Positions 42,380 to 50,954 are shown, numbered from the stretch's first letter. The stretch is DNA of 64,000 nucleotides from Actinoplanes oblitus (GCF_030252345.1 NZ_CP126980.1:6959501-7023500), one strand, 5' to 3'. The notes: a model not told the origin generated them from the letters alone. Program-made: numbers and translations.

Positions 42380-43267
42380 ATGAAGGCGTCACAGGTCCTC
42401 GTCGCCGTGGCCGCAATCTTGGCACTCACCGCGACTCCCGCCCAAGCCGCACCGGGCGGCGCCTACGCCGGCCTCGACCACTGCCCGCTCAGCTCACCCA
42501 CCATGAAGGACCCGACGAACCTCCAGGTGGGCTGCGTCTACTCGGTCACCAAGGGCGGCAGCGTGACGATCGGCTCGAACGTCGTCCCGCTGGCCAGCCC
42601 GATCACCATCCAGTTCGGCGTCTACTGGCCGGCCGGCGGGCCGGTCCGCGAGTTCCCGGACGGCACCGTCGCCAACGTCTACTCCACCGTCCCCGCCGCC
42701 AACGGCAAGACCCTCGTCGCCAAGCCCCTGCAGGTGTCCATCCCCGGCATCGTCAACATCATCCCCGGGGTGACGAGCGTCTTCGCCCAGGTCGAGCTGG
42801 CCGGGCCGATCACCGAGTTCGTGCCGCTGGCCACCGGCGAGAACACCCCGGTGTTCCGGCTGCCGATCAAACTGCACCTGTACAACGCGCTGTTCGGCAC
42901 CCGGTGCTACATCGGCTCGGAGAGCAGCCCGATCATCTTCAGCCCGACCACCGGCACCACCAGTCCGCCGGCCCCGAACAAGCCGGTCACCGGCGACCCC
43001 GGCACGCTGAACGTGGTGCCCGACCCGAACGGGTTCCAGACGCTGGGCGTGGGGTTCACCGGCGCGACGCTGGTGGACAACGCGTACGCCGTACCGAAAG
43101 CGAATGGTTGCGGCCTGATCCCGGGCAGCCTGGACGGACTGATCAACCTGGCCTTCGGACTGCCCTCCGCGGCCGGCAAGAACGCCGTGGTGTTCGCCGA
43201 CAACGACACCACCTTCGCCCTCTCCCCGAGCCTGGACGACCTGACCGAGGCGCTCGCCGCCTCCTGA
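42380..43267 (+). CDS. Secreted protein of unknown function
   Basis: 295 residues from ATG at 42380 (GAAGGAGTGACGC upstream). Signal peptide KASQVLVAVAAILALTATPA. The mature protein is beta-rich, with four Cys, two in the N-terminal quarter (DHCPLSS, VGCVYS) and two later (TRCYIGS, NGCGLIP), presumably two disulphides. There are no catalytic motifs or cell-wall anchors. It is followed 17 bases later by another secreted protein gene, and both lie divergent from a TetR regulator and near DUF6230/DUF6114, which also encode surface proteins. I treat these as one locus devoted to the cell surface; the function is unknown. Confidence 0.78.
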   Translation: MKASQVLVAVAAILALTATPAQAAPGGAYAGLDHCPLSSPTMKDPTNLQVGCVYSVTKGGSVTIGSNVVPLASPITIQFGVYWPAGGPVREFPDGTVANVYSTVPAANGKTLVAKPLQVSIPGIVNIIPGVTSVFAQVELAGPITEFVPLATGENTPVFRLPIKLHLYNALFGTRCYIGSESSPIIFSPTTGTTSPPAPNKPVTGDPGTLNVVPDPNGFQTLGVGFTGATLVDNAYAVPKANGCGLIPGSLDGLINLAFGLPSAAGKNAVVFADNDTTFALSPSLDDLTEALAAS

Positions 43268-43284
43268 ATGAAAGGTGCACCCCC

Positions 43285-43941
43285 ATGCACAAGTCCCGGA
43301 TCACCGCAGCCGTCCTGAGCGGCGCCACCGCCGTCCTGCTCCTGGCGTCACCGGCGCTGGCCGACGACGCCACGGTGCTGACCACCGACAGCCTGGCCGG
43401 CCCCGCGGTCGCCGTCGGTGACACCATCGCGGCCGGCATCGTCAGCGGCACCCAGGCGGTCTTCGCCACCGCGCCGGGTGGCAGCAACGGCATGAAGTGC
43501 AACACGTCGAGCTTCAGCGCCGTGGTCAACGACAACCCGGCAGCACCCGGCGCCGCCTCGCTCGGCTCCACCCTCGCCGTCGCCAGCTGCACGGTCAGCG
43601 GCGTCCCCGGGGTGACCGGCGTCAACAGCGTGACGATCAACAACCAGCCGTACGCCACCACTGTCGCCAGCGACGGCACCGTCACGGTCACCGGCACCGA
43701 CGCCGCGCCGATCTCCGCGACGCTCAACCTGAAGTCCCTGCTCGGCTCGGTGACCTGCAACTTCGTGGCCAACGGCAACAGCATCACGGCGGTCGCCGAC
43801 AACACCGACAACTCGATCACGTTCACCGACCAGCAGTTCAACAAGTCGAGTGGACCGGCCGCGTGCGTGGCCAACGGCTACTTCAGCGCGAAGTACACCC
43901 CGGTGCTGAACTCCGCCTCGTCCCCGGTTTTCGTCAACTGA
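43285..43941 (+). CDS. Second secreted protein of the DUF6230 locus
   Basis: 218 residues from ATG at 43285. Signal peptide HKSRITAAVLSGATAVLLLA ending SPALADD. The mature part is Thr/Ser/Asn/Val-rich and predicted all-beta, with four Cys (MKCNTS, ASCTVS, VTCNFV, AACVAN). Internal similarity is visible between VNDNPAAPG/VTINNQPYATTV and the later VADNTDNSITFTDQQF, suggesting a duplicated beta-sandwich. It is co-transcribed with the preceding gene. No known family is recognised. Confidence 0.75.
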   Translation: MHKSRITAAVLSGATAVLLLASPALADDATVLTTDSLAGPAVAVGDTIAAGIVSGTQAVFATAPGGSNGMKCNTSSFSAVVNDNPAAPGAASLGSTLAVASCTVSGVPGVTGVNSVTINNQPYATTVASDGTVTVTGTDAAPISATLNLKSLLGSVTCNFVANGNSITAVADNTDNSITFTDQQFNKSSGPAACVANGYFSAKYTPVLNSASSPVFVN

Positions 43942-43962
43942 TCGCCCGGTGGCCCGCGGGTC

Positions 43963-44751
43963 TCACGACTTGCGGGCCACTCCGCCGTAGAGCGCCACCT
44001 GCGCGTCGGTGAACGGCGTCGGCTCCTCGGGACGCCACCGCAGGATCGGCACGACGCCCGGCTCGACCAGCTCCAGCCCGTCGAAGAACCGGGCCACCTC
44101 GTCCCGGCTGCGCAGCCGGGTGGCAATCCCCTGCGCCCGCATCACCTCGGCGAACCTGCCCCAGGCCTCCTGGTCGTAATCCGCGGTGATGTGCGACACC
44201 ACCAGGTAGCTGCCGCGCGGCACGGCAGCCATCAGACGAGAGACGATGTCGTACGGGTGAGCACCGTCCTCGATGAAGTGCAGCACCGCGAAGAGCAGCA
44301 CCCCGACCGGCTGCGTCAGATCGAGGGTGTCCCGCAGCTCCCGCGCGTCCAGGATCTCCCCGACCCGGTGCAGGTCGCCGTCGACGTAGTTGGTCATCCC
44401 CTCCGGCGTGCTGGTCAGCAGCGCCCGCCCGTGGGTCAGCACGATCGGGTCGCGATCCACGTAGACCACCCGGGCCGACGCGTCCCGCTGCTGCGCCACC
44501 TCGTGCACGTTCAGCGAGGTGGGCAGCCCGCTCCCGATGTCCAGGAACTGCCGGACCCCCTGGTCGGCCAGGTACCGCACGGTGCGCCGCAGGAACGCCC
44601 GGTTCTGCAGCGGCGCGGTCGCCGCGTTCGGATTGACACGCAGCCCCTCAGCCGCCGCCGCCCGGTCCGCCGCGAAGTTGTCCTTCCCGCCGAGCAGCAC
44701 GTCGTAGACCCGCGCCGGATGTGGGCGCCCGGTGTCCAACTCCTCCGCCAC
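43963..44751 (-). CDS. SAM-dependent methyltransferase, DUF574/PF04672 type
   Basis: 262 residues from GTG at 44751 (AAAGGGG upstream). Family hallmarks are HPARVYDVLLGGKDNFAADR, RAFLRRTVRYLADQGVRQFL, DIGSGLPT (SAM motif I), VVYVDRDPIVL and the ending VPILRWRPE. This family is expanded in actinomycetes and its substrates are unknown. It converges on the secreted-protein genes and is divergent from a CPBP protease gene. Earlier in-frame starts up to 45027 would run through that gene's coding region and are not credible. Confidence 0.88.
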   Translation of the reverse strand: MAEELDTGRPHPARVYDVLLGGKDNFAADRAAAAEGLRVNPNAATAPLQNRAFLRRTVRYLADQGVRQFLDIGSGLPTSLNVHEVAQQRDASARVVYVDRDPIVLTHGRALLTSTPEGMTNYVDGDLHRVGEILDARELRDTLDLTQPVGVLLFAVLHFIEDGAHPYDIVSRLMAAVPRGSYLVVSHITADYDQEAWGRFAEVMRAQGIATRLRSRDEVARFFDGLELVEPGVVPILRWRPEEPTPFTDAQVALYGGVARKS

Positions 44752-44827
44752 AACGCCCCTTTCGAAGATCCACGACCAGCGATCCCGACCAGGATAGTGC
44801 CCGGCGCCGCCCGTACGATGCCCGCTC

Positions 44828-45730
44828 GTGAGCCACTCCGACACCCTTGCCGGCAACACCCTGATCGTGGCGGTGTTCGCACTGCTGATCGCCGGCACCG
44901 TCCGGCACCTGCGCATCCACAAGCAGCTGCTCGCCACGCTGGCCACCGAGCCCGGCGCGCGGGTCAGGTTCCACCGCAACACGATCCTCGGCAACGTGAT
45001 CTTGGTCGGCCTCGTGGCGATGGCCACCGGCCTGCACCCGGAGCTGTCGGCGGCGGCTCTCGGCTGGGCCCGTCCGGACGGCCACGGCTTCGACTATCTG
45101 GTCGCCGGGGCGATGTTCCTGCTGATGGGGGCCGTCTGGGTGCGCAGCCGGATCAGTCCGCAGCCCTCGCCGGCCGTGCTGCTGCTGCCGCGGACCCCCG
45201 GCGAACGCCTGCTCGCCGCGGCCATGGCGATCACCGTCGGGATCGGCGAGGAGGTGGTCTACCGGGCCTTTCCGCTGGCGGTCGGCGTGCGGCTCGGCCA
45301 CCTGCCGATCGTCCTGGCGGCGGCCGCCGCGCTGGTGCTCTTCGCGGCGGCGCACGCCTACCAGGGCCGGCGCGGCATGATCAGCTCCGGGCTGCTGGGC
45401 TTCCTCTTCACCGACCTGTACGTGCTCTCCGGCAGCCTGCTGCTGCCGATCGTGGTCCACGTCTGCTGGGACCTGGTGTTCCTGCTGCTGTACAAGCCCG
45501 CGCCGATGCCGCAGGTCCCGGCGCCCGGGGCCGCGCTGGAGCAGGCCGGGCCGGAGAAGGCCGCGCTCGAGGAGGCCGCGCTTCAGGAGGCCGGGCTTGA
45601 GGAGGCCGCGCTCCAGGAGGCCGTCGCACCCGCGGCCGTTCCGGTGCCCGCGGCTGTCCCCGCGCCCGGGGTCGCTTCCGGCACGGCGGCCGCGCCCGTT
45701 CGCCAGATCCGGCCGCCCGTCCCGTCCTGA
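44828..45730 (+). CDS. CPBP-family intramembrane metalloprotease with charged tail
   Basis: 300 residues from GTG at 44828; TACGAT lies shortly upstream without a Shine-Dalgarno, suggesting a leaderless mRNA. Five or six membrane segments carry the Rce1/CPBP (Abi) motifs: EEVVYR (141-146), the His in FAAAHAYQG and HVCWD. Such proteins cleave or process membrane-linked peptides in prokaryotes and in some cases give bacteriocin self-immunity. The tail after about residue 228 is an Ala/Glu-rich heptad-like repeat (EEAALQEAGLEEAALQEA) followed by Pro/Ala/Val, unusual for the family and probably a helix or coiled coil. Confidence 0.87.
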   Translation: MSHSDTLAGNTLIVAVFALLIAGTVRHLRIHKQLLATLATEPGARVRFHRNTILGNVILVGLVAMATGLHPELSAAALGWARPDGHGFDYLVAGAMFLLMGAVWVRSRISPQPSPAVLLLPRTPGERLLAAAMAITVGIGEEVVYRAFPLAVGVRLGHLPIVLAAAAALVLFAAAHAYQGRRGMISSGLLGFLFTDLYVLSGSLLLPIVVHVCWDLVFLLLYKPAPMPQVPAPGAALEQAGPEKAALEEAALQEAGLEEAALQEAVAPAAVPVPAAVPAPGVASGTAAAPVRQIRPPVPS

Positions 45731-45745
45731 TCGCCGCGGCGCCGG

Positions 45746-46048
45746 TCAGCTCTTGCCGTCGGCCTGCTCCTGCCGCAGTTTGCGCTGGAGGCGGCGTTCC
45801 TGGAGGCGGCGCCAGCGGTCGTAGACCTCGAAGGCGGCGACGGCCGGCTCGGAGGCCCGGCCGGCGTGCCACTGGCGGGGCAGGAAGGCCTCGGCGCCGG
45901 CCCACAGCAGCTCGCTCATCGGCACGGTGCCGCCGTGCAGTCTCATCAACTCGGCGGCCACCGCGACGGCGTGGTCGCTGCGCCGCCAGCGTTCCACCAT
46001 CGACTGGCCGTGCAGCAGGTCGTCGTAGTCCTGCGGATCCAGGTCCAT
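45746..46048 (-). CDS. Small cytoplasmic protein of unknown function
   Basis: 100 residues from ATG at 46048, with GAGGGG about nine bases upstream. Acidic start MDLDPQDYDDLLHGQSMVER, a helix-rich middle (AVAVAAELMRLHGGTVPMSE) and a strongly basic Arg/Gln-rich C-terminal helix (RWRRLQERRLQRKLRQEQ), which may bind nucleic acid or form a coiled coil. No membrane segment or Cys is present. I do not recognise a family. It converges on the CPBP protease gene, 15 bases from its stop. Confidence 0.6.
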   Translation of the reverse strand: MDLDPQDYDDLLHGQSMVERWRRSDHAVAVAAELMRLHGGTVPMSELLWAGAEAFLPRQWHAGRASEPAVAAFEVYDRWRRLQERRLQRKLRQEQADGKS

Positions 46049-46426
46049 CCCGGTTCCCCTCACCGTGTGTAACCATGTGCCAACTGGCGGGTTGCCGGGA
46101 GCGCGCGCGAAGACATCCGAGATCAACCGGCCGTAGGCGCTACACCCTGCTGGGATGGGCCGCGCCTGTCAAGGTCGCAGGTCACGCCGCGGTTACTCGT
46201 AGCCAAACAGTCATCCGTACGGTCAGTGACGCTGAGGCTCAAGGGTCTGACCGGATTCGGACAGCGACATCGCCCGAAAGGATCGAAAGTCACCGTTCGG
46301 GGTACCACCGGCGAGCGATTACCGAAAGACCCGAACTCCCTTACGGTTCTTTCTCATCCGACTCGTTCCCGGATCGCACCGGTTTCTCGGATCGCACCTC
46401 GTTCCCGGATCGCAAGGAGCACCGCC
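46049..46426. other. Intergenic region without a gene
   Basis: 378 bases of lower GC than the surroundings. Three loosely repeated GGATCGCA blocks (46369-46414, about 20 bases apart) precede AAGGAG (46414-46419). I see no gene; the region presumably holds promoters for the flanking divergent genes. Confidence 0.5.
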
Positions 46427-47050
46427 ATCGCCACCACCCCCGAGCCCGCCGGGCACGGCCACCGCGTCGCCGTCGTCGGGCAGGACCGCGCCGGACTCGT
46501 CCTGGCCCGGACGGCGGTCACCGCCGGGCACACGGTCGCCGGCTTCGACAACGATCCCGGGCTCGTCGCGAAGCTGCGGGCCGGCCGGTCCCCGCTCGGC
46601 GACGACCTGACGGCCATGCACGAGACGGGCCGCTACCACGCGACAGACGATCCGGCCTGGCTCGCCGGCCGTACCGTCTACCTGATCGCCGCGCCGGTCC
46701 CGCTGCGCCGCGGCCGGCCTGACCTGAGCGTCGTGCTCGCCGCCGCGGACACCGTCGCCGTCCATCTGCGCGACCACGACCTGGTCGCCCTGGAGTCCTG
46801 GGTGGCGCCCGGCACCACCCGCGGGGTCTTCCAGGACGCCCTCGCGGCCCGCAGCAGCGCCCGCTACCACCTGGCGTTCGCCCCGCAGTGCCAGGGCCGC
46901 GCCAAGCTGGTCGGCGGCGTGGACCGGCGGTCGACGCTGGCCGCGACGGCGTTCTACCGGACGATGTACGACGTGGTCGTCGCCTGCGCCGGCACCGAGG
47001 AGGCGGAGTCGGCGAACCTGACCGCCACCTCCGAACGCCGCCCCGCCTGA
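46427..47050 (+). pseudogene. N-terminal fragment of a nucleotide-sugar dehydrogenase
   Basis: About 207 residues of the UDP-glucose/GDP-mannose dehydrogenase family, covering only the NAD-binding domain: HRVAVVGQDRAGLVLA, VYLIAAPVPLRR, LESWVAPGTTR (the Glu/Ser-Thr region), LAFAPQCQGRA and ACAGTEEAESANL. It stops ten residues later, where intact proteins enter the central dimerisation domain, so the catalytic Cys and UDP-binding domains are absent. No ATG or GTG lies at the natural start; AAGGAG is followed after seven bases by ATC (46427), a very rare initiator. I call it a truncated remnant; a stand-alone NAD-domain protein is the less likely alternative. Confidence 0.65.
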
Positions 47051-47173
47051 CACCCTCCTCCCGGTCCCCGGGGTAGCCGTCACCACTCCCCGATCTCAGC
47101 CCTGGTGACGGCCTGGGCCGGGCGGGCCGTCGTCGCGGTCCCGGCGACGGTGGCCCGCCCGGCCGGACGGAAT

Positions 47174-47214
47174 CCGGCCCGCGCTCGCCAGCTGAGGGGG
47201 CGAGCGCGGGCCGG
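47174..47214. terminator. Perfect 16-bp hairpin between convergent genes
   Basis: CCGGCCCGCGCTCGCC (47174-47189) and its exact complement (47199-47214) enclose a nine-base loop. It lies in the 335-base gap between the dehydrogenase remnant (plus) and the GH43-like gene (minus) and can terminate both. The rest of that gap is GC-rich with no gene visible. Confidence 0.75.
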
Positions 47215-47385
47215 GCTCCACCCGCCGGGTCGCGCGCGGCGGCACCGGCCGGGCCGGCGTTCGCGATGTGCCGGGACACACCCGTGCGTCGCCGGTCGGT
47301 CCCGGGCGGGACCGCCTCGCGGGGCCGGCCCGGGCGAAGCGATTGCGGTGGGGGCAGCCCGAGGTCGTACCGGAGAATGGGGTTG

Positions 47386-48759
47386 TCAGTAACCGATGCG
47401 GAAGGTCGCGTCCTGCTTGTCGGCGCCGGCCGAACTCGACGTGATCGGGTCGATGCGCAGGACGTAGTTGCTGTGGCGCAGGTAGCGGTCCGGGTAATTG
47501 TGCGACCGGAAGGACGTCCAGGTGGCATCGGCGAGACCGGCCACCTTGTGGAAGGTGGCATCGGCGGCGAAGGTGCCGGTGCCGTCGTTGGCGGCGAGGA
47601 CCATGGCGTAGTTGTAGTGGCGCAGGTAGCGGTCCGGATAATTGACCGAGCGGAACGAGACGCCGGACGCGTCGGCCAGGCCGGGCACCAGAGTCCAGAG
47701 CTGATCCTGGTACGGGTCGAACGGGTAGGCGTCGATGCGGCCCACATTGTCGGCGTGCCTGATGTAGCGGTCCGGGAAGTTGTACGACTTGACCCGGTTC
47801 CAGGTCGGCGTGCCCCATGTCGCGGTGAGGTTCGACAGTTCGGTGGCGCTGATCGGGACGATGCCGCAGTGCTTGGCATTGAGCGGCTGGGTGTACGCCC
47901 GGTCGTTGAGCAGCGTCCACGAACCGCCCGCGACGTCGGTGGTCTGCCAGCAGAAGAACCGGCCGTTCGGGCTCCACGTGTCGCCCCACATGTGCCAGGT
48001 GTTCGACGTGTTCGACTTGCTGATCTGCGGGGCTTCGACACCGCGGCCGGGCGTGATCGCGCCGGTGTAGACGCCGAACGAGCCGGCGTTCAGCGAGGAG
48101 GATCTCGTGCCCAGCAGCGTGCTGTTGGTGTTGTTCTTGTAGTACATGTAGTTCACGCCGCCGACCGTCACGAACGAGCCGTCGATGGCGTCGTATCCGG
48201 GATCGTAGAAGACCGCCGGCGACCCGGCGGTCACGAAGTCGCCGGTGTAATTGACCATCAGGACGTTGTGGCCGGTGCTGTTCACCGCGGAGTAGACGAT
48301 GGCGTACTGGCCGCGGGACGCGTCCCAGAACGCTTCCGGCGCCCAGGCGTGGGTGGCCATCGAGTGCACCTTGAGCAGCCGGTAATTGGTGAAGGTGCGC
48401 AGGTCGGCGGAATCCCAGACGTGCAGGTACTGGCTCTGGTACGACCAGTCGGTGCCGTTCAGGTCGGTGGCCAGGACGACGAAGGTGCCATCCTGTTTGC
48501 GCAGCAGGAACGGGTCGCGTAGGCCTTTGCTGCCGAGCGTGGGGGTGGCCACGGCGTTGTTCTGGTTGAGCGGCGTCCAGTGCAGACCGTCGCCGCTGAC
48601 CGCCAGGTGCAGGCCGTAATTGGCGGCGGTCATCGACGGGGACTCGGTGAAGTACGCCATGGCGTAACCGGAGTAGGTGGCGGCGCGGGCGCCGGCGGGC
48701 AGCAGCAGGGCGCCGGCGGCGGTGCCACCGACGGCGGCGAGCAGATCGCGTCGCTTCAT
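47386..48759 (-). CDS. Secreted GH43-like glycosidase with arabinose-binding C-terminus
   Basis: 457 residues. Twin-arginine signal (MKRRDLLAAVGGTAAGALLL). Catalytic part about 27-320, five-bladed propeller-like, with YAMAYFTESPSMTAANYGLH, RDPFLLRKQDGTFVVLATD, THAWAPEAFWD and YDAIDGSFV; likely acids are the RDPF Asp, the APE Glu and the AIDGSF Asp. About 325-457 is an AbfB-type (CBM42) beta-trefoil with YNFPDRYIRHAD, VNYPDRYLRHYN and HNYPDRYLRHSN repeats that bind arabinofuranose side chains. An extracellular arabinan/arabinoxylan-degrading role is likely. A LacI-type palindrome lies just before the start. Confidence 0.88.
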   Translation of the reverse strand: MKRRDLLAAVGGTAAGALLLPAGARAATYSGYAMAYFTESPSMTAANYGLHLAVSGDGLHWTPLNQNNAVATPTLGSKGLRDPFLLRKQDGTFVVLATDLNGTDWSYQSQYLHVWDSADLRTFTNYRLLKVHSMATHAWAPEAFWDASRGQYAIVYSAVNSTGHNVLMVNYTGDFVTAGSPAVFYDPGYDAIDGSFVTVGGVNYMYYKNNTNSTLLGTRSSSLNAGSFGVYTGAITPGRGVEAPQISKSNTSNTWHMWGDTWSPNGRFFCWQTTDVAGGSWTLLNDRAYTQPLNAKHCGIVPISATELSNLTATWGTPTWNRVKSYNFPDRYIRHADNVGRIDAYPFDPYQDQLWTLVPGLADASGVSFRSVNYPDRYLRHYNYAMVLAANDGTGTFAADATFHKVAGLADATWTSFRSHNYPDRYLRHSNYVLRIDPITSSSAGADKQDATFRIGY

Positions 48760-48776
48760 GAATGCTCCTTCGAGGC

Positions 48777-48906
48777 TGTTAGCGCTAACAATTGCGCGCA
48801 CACGGGGAGGTGCCGGAGTGAAGGCATGCCGGGGGCGACCTGGGGGATGGAGGCGCCCGGTGTTCGAAGTTTCTGAATGATTGCGCTCAGCTGACAACCC
48901 TGTCAA
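48777..48906 (-). promoter_or_regulatory. Promoter and TGTTAGCGCTAACA operator of the GH43-like gene
   Basis: TGTTAGCGCTAACA (48777-48790) is a perfect 14-base palindrome with the central GCGC typical of LacI/GalR-family sites, 18 bases before the start codon. Further upstream, TTGACA (48906-48901, minus) and CAATCA (48883-48878) are separated by 17 bases, a good vegetative promoter. The operator would then lie about 90 bases inside the transcript as a roadblock, unless a second promoter exists. Confidence 0.7.
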
Positions 48907-48990
48907 GAACAACGCCGCCCGGCTCGATCCCCCGCCTGGAGGGCCCGGAAGCGGCAACGGACGTTGACGTGGCGGCGCGGACCGTTCACT

Positions 48991-49018
48991 CTGTAATGCA
49001 GAGTTTTCTGCATTGCAG
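48991..49018. promoter_or_regulatory. 12-bp inverted repeat before the membrane-protein gene
   Basis: CTGTAATGCAGA (48991-49002) and TCTGCATTGCAG (49007-49018) are complementary at 11 of 12 positions with a four-base spacer. The right arm runs into the ribosome-binding site of the gene at 49028. The winged-helix regulator encoded second in this operon is the obvious candidate ligand. Confidence 0.7.
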
Positions 49019-49027
49019 AGGAGAAGG

Positions 49028-49786
49028 ATGAGTACCGACGCCCCCGACGCCGCCGCCGTACTGGCGGAGATGAACGCGCTCAGATCCAGGAGCCGGCGAC
49101 TGGCCCACGGCGGCCTCTGGCTCCCGTCCCTCGTGCTGGCGGCGTTGCCCCTGCTGAGCATCGCGCTCTACCGGGACCCGTTCTCGTCGATCTCCGATAC
49201 CGGCGGCGTCATCGAGTACCCCTATTGGGCCGGGCTGCCGGAGCGGCAACGTGCCGGCCTGGGTTCCTACCTCTTCTGGCTGGTGGCCGCGCCGCTGGCG
49301 GTCGGTCTCGTCGCGCAGTGGTACCGCCACCGTGAACGCCGGCATGGGGTCCGCGTGCACTGGCGCGTCCCGGTGGCCGCCGGGGTGGCCGGGCTGCTCT
49401 GCCTGCTGGCGCTGTTCGCCGCACCGACCGGACGGCACGGACTCGGCTCGGCCCCTTACGCACTGTCGTGGTGGCAGGGCCTGCTCACCCCGCTGCTCAT
49501 CGTCGCCGCCGTGACGGTCGCCCTGGGTGTCGTCGAGCGCAGCACCGGCATCATCGTCTCCGGCGCCTGGATGGCGGCCCTGGCCTGGCAGTTCTGCGCG
49601 ACCGGACGCGTCGGAGGGCTTCTCGGCTGGCAGTCGTGGGCGCTGGGTGGCGGCTCCGGACCCGCGCTGGGTGGCCAGCTGACACTCCTCGGCCTGGACC
49701 GTCCCGCGCCCGCCCTGCTGCTGATCAGCCTGCCGCTGGCCGTGGTCGGCGCCTACCACGCCGGACGCGCCCGGAAAGCCGGCTGA
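49028..49786 (+). CDS. Membrane protein paired with a winged-helix regulator
   Basis: 252 residues from ATG at 49028, with GAGGAGAAGG directly upstream. About six membrane segments are visible (around 31-49, 82-101, 115-134, 153-172, 180-196, 225-245). The N-terminal 25 residues are helical and charged (AAVLAEMNALRSRSRRLAHG). No transport or catalytic motif is seen. It is followed one base later by a small winged-helix regulator and preceded by a 12-base inverted repeat, the usual arrangement of self-repressed membrane-protein/regulator operons. Function unknown. Confidence 0.75.
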   Translation: MSTDAPDAAAVLAEMNALRSRSRRLAHGGLWLPSLVLAALPLLSIALYRDPFSSISDTGGVIEYPYWAGLPERQRAGLGSYLFWLVAAPLAVGLVAQWYRHRERRHGVRVHWRVPVAAGVAGLLCLLALFAAPTGRHGLGSAPYALSWWQGLLTPLLIVAAVTVALGVVERSTGIIVSGAWMAALAWQFCATGRVGGLLGWQSWALGGGSGPALGGQLTLLGLDRPAPALLLISLPLAVVGAYHAGRARKAG

Positions 49787-49787
49787 G

Positions 49788-50126
49788 ATGGACGAGACAC
49801 CGCCACACCCGGCAGTCGGGCTCGACGACGTCACCCACCAACGCGTACGCCTGGGCGTGCTCGTCATGCTCGCCGAGATCCCCGAGTGCGCCTTCGCCAC
49901 CTTGCGGACCGAACTCCGGCTCACCGACGGCAACCTCAACCGTCACGTGCAGGTGCTCGTCGATGCCGGTCTGGTCACCCTGACCAAAGGGTACGAGGGC
50001 AACCGGCCCCGGACCTGGGTCAAACTCACCCGTGAGGGTCGCCGCGCACTCCGCGCCGAACTCTCCGCGCTGGAGCAACTCACCGCCCGCCTCAAAGCGG
50101 CCGATCTCGACGATCACCCGTCCTGA
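49788..50126 (+). CDS. MarR/ArsR-like winged-helix regulator
   Basis: 112 residues from ATG at 49788, one base after the membrane-protein stop. The winged helix (HTH_27-like) reads RVRLGVLVMLAEIPECAFAT, LRTELRLTDGNLNRHVQVL as the recognition segment and KGYEGNRPRTWVKLTREGRR as the wing. Short length and lack of a ligand domain are typical. It most likely binds the inverted repeat at 48991-49018 and represses its own operon; the signal is unknown. A strong hairpin follows its stop codon. Confidence 0.87.
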   Translation: MDETPPHPAVGLDDVTHQRVRLGVLVMLAEIPECAFATLRTELRLTDGNLNRHVQVLVDAGLVTLTKGYEGNRPRTWVKLTREGRRALRAELSALEQLTARLKAADLDDHPS

Positions 50127-50147
50127 CTCCGCACGCCGGGTTCGCTG

Positions 50148-50178
50148 CCGCGGGGCGCCGGGGGACGGCGCCCCGCGG
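50148..50178. terminator. Perfect 13-bp hairpin between convergent genes
   Basis: CCGCGGGGCGCCG (50148-50160) is perfectly complementary to CGGCGCCCCGCGG (50166-50178) around GGGGA. It is centred between the regulator stop (50126, plus) and the lipoprotein stop (50190, minus), so it can act as a two-way terminator. Confidence 0.75.
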
Positions 50179-50189
50179 GGCATCCCGGG

Positions 50190-50783
50190 TCAGTTGCGGC
50201 CGACCGCCGCCGGCAGCTCGAGCACCGCGAGGTCCTCGTGCGCCGCCGCCCCGGCCGGCGCCGGATGGGCTCGATGGTCGTCCGGGCGGTACGTCGTTCG
50301 CCCCAGGGGGTTGCCCTGGCCGGTACCCCCGGGGTCCCGGGGTGCCATCGGCTCGATGTCGGCGAAGGTGTAGCACGCCTCGTCGTCGGTGGCGTCCGGG
50401 AGCGGGTCGATGCTCAGCCGGGCGGGCCGGCCGGCCGCGTCGGTCTCGAACCCGATCACGGCGTCCGGCCCGGCCGTGTCGACCTCGGCGAGCAGCTCCG
50501 CGATCGCCGGGAAGTGCGTGACGCCCGGGTCGACCTCAGCGCCGACCGGCTCGCCGGTGGCCACCTGGCCGTCGACGGTGATCCGGAACCTGCCGATCAA
50601 CGCACGCTCGCCGCAGTTCGAGGTGAGGACGTAGGTGTAGGCGCCGGGCAGGTTCGCGGCGGCCGCGTGGACGGCGTCACGGGTGGCTGTCGCCGTACCG
50701 GAAAGGGTGTTGCCGCACGCGGAGAGCGTGAGCGCGGCGATCGCGGTGAGCAGAGCGGTCCGGCGCTGTGGGGAATCGGCCAT
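50190..50783 (-). CDS. Lipoprotein, DUF6174-like
   Basis: 197 residues from ATG at 50783. Lipoprotein signal with LTLSAC lipobox (cleavage before C at about 23). The mature part includes YTYVLTSNCGERALIGRFRI, given in 20 residues, then TVDGQVATGEPVG, and later DEACYTFADIEPM; the arrangement tyrosine-rich strand, Cys and V-DG strand resembles DUF6174 lipoproteins. The last 60 residues are His/Ala/Pro-rich and probably disordered. Membrane-anchored on the outside; no known activity. It converges on the winged-helix regulator. Confidence 0.75.
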   Translation of the reverse strand: MADSPQRRTALLTAIAALTLSACGNTLSGTATATRDAVHAAAANLPGAYTYVLTSNCGERALIGRFRITVDGQVATGEPVGAEVDPGVTHFPAIAELLAEVDTAGPDAVIGFETDAAGRPARLSIDPLPDATDDEACYTFADIEPMAPRDPGGTGQGNPLGRTTYRPDDHRAHPAPAGAAAHEDLAVLELPAAVGRN

Positions 50784-50954
50784 GCGCTGTCCGACGCGCC
50801 GTGAGCGGCAGCGGTTCCGCCCGATGTGCCGGTCATGCGGCATGCCGGGGAGACGGGCGGATGACCGTTTTCGGAAATGCCTCGCTTTCCGGGGCAGGAA
50901 CAAGATCAAATCGGGCGAATACCGTGAAGAACGTCACTATGGGACATCGAAAAC

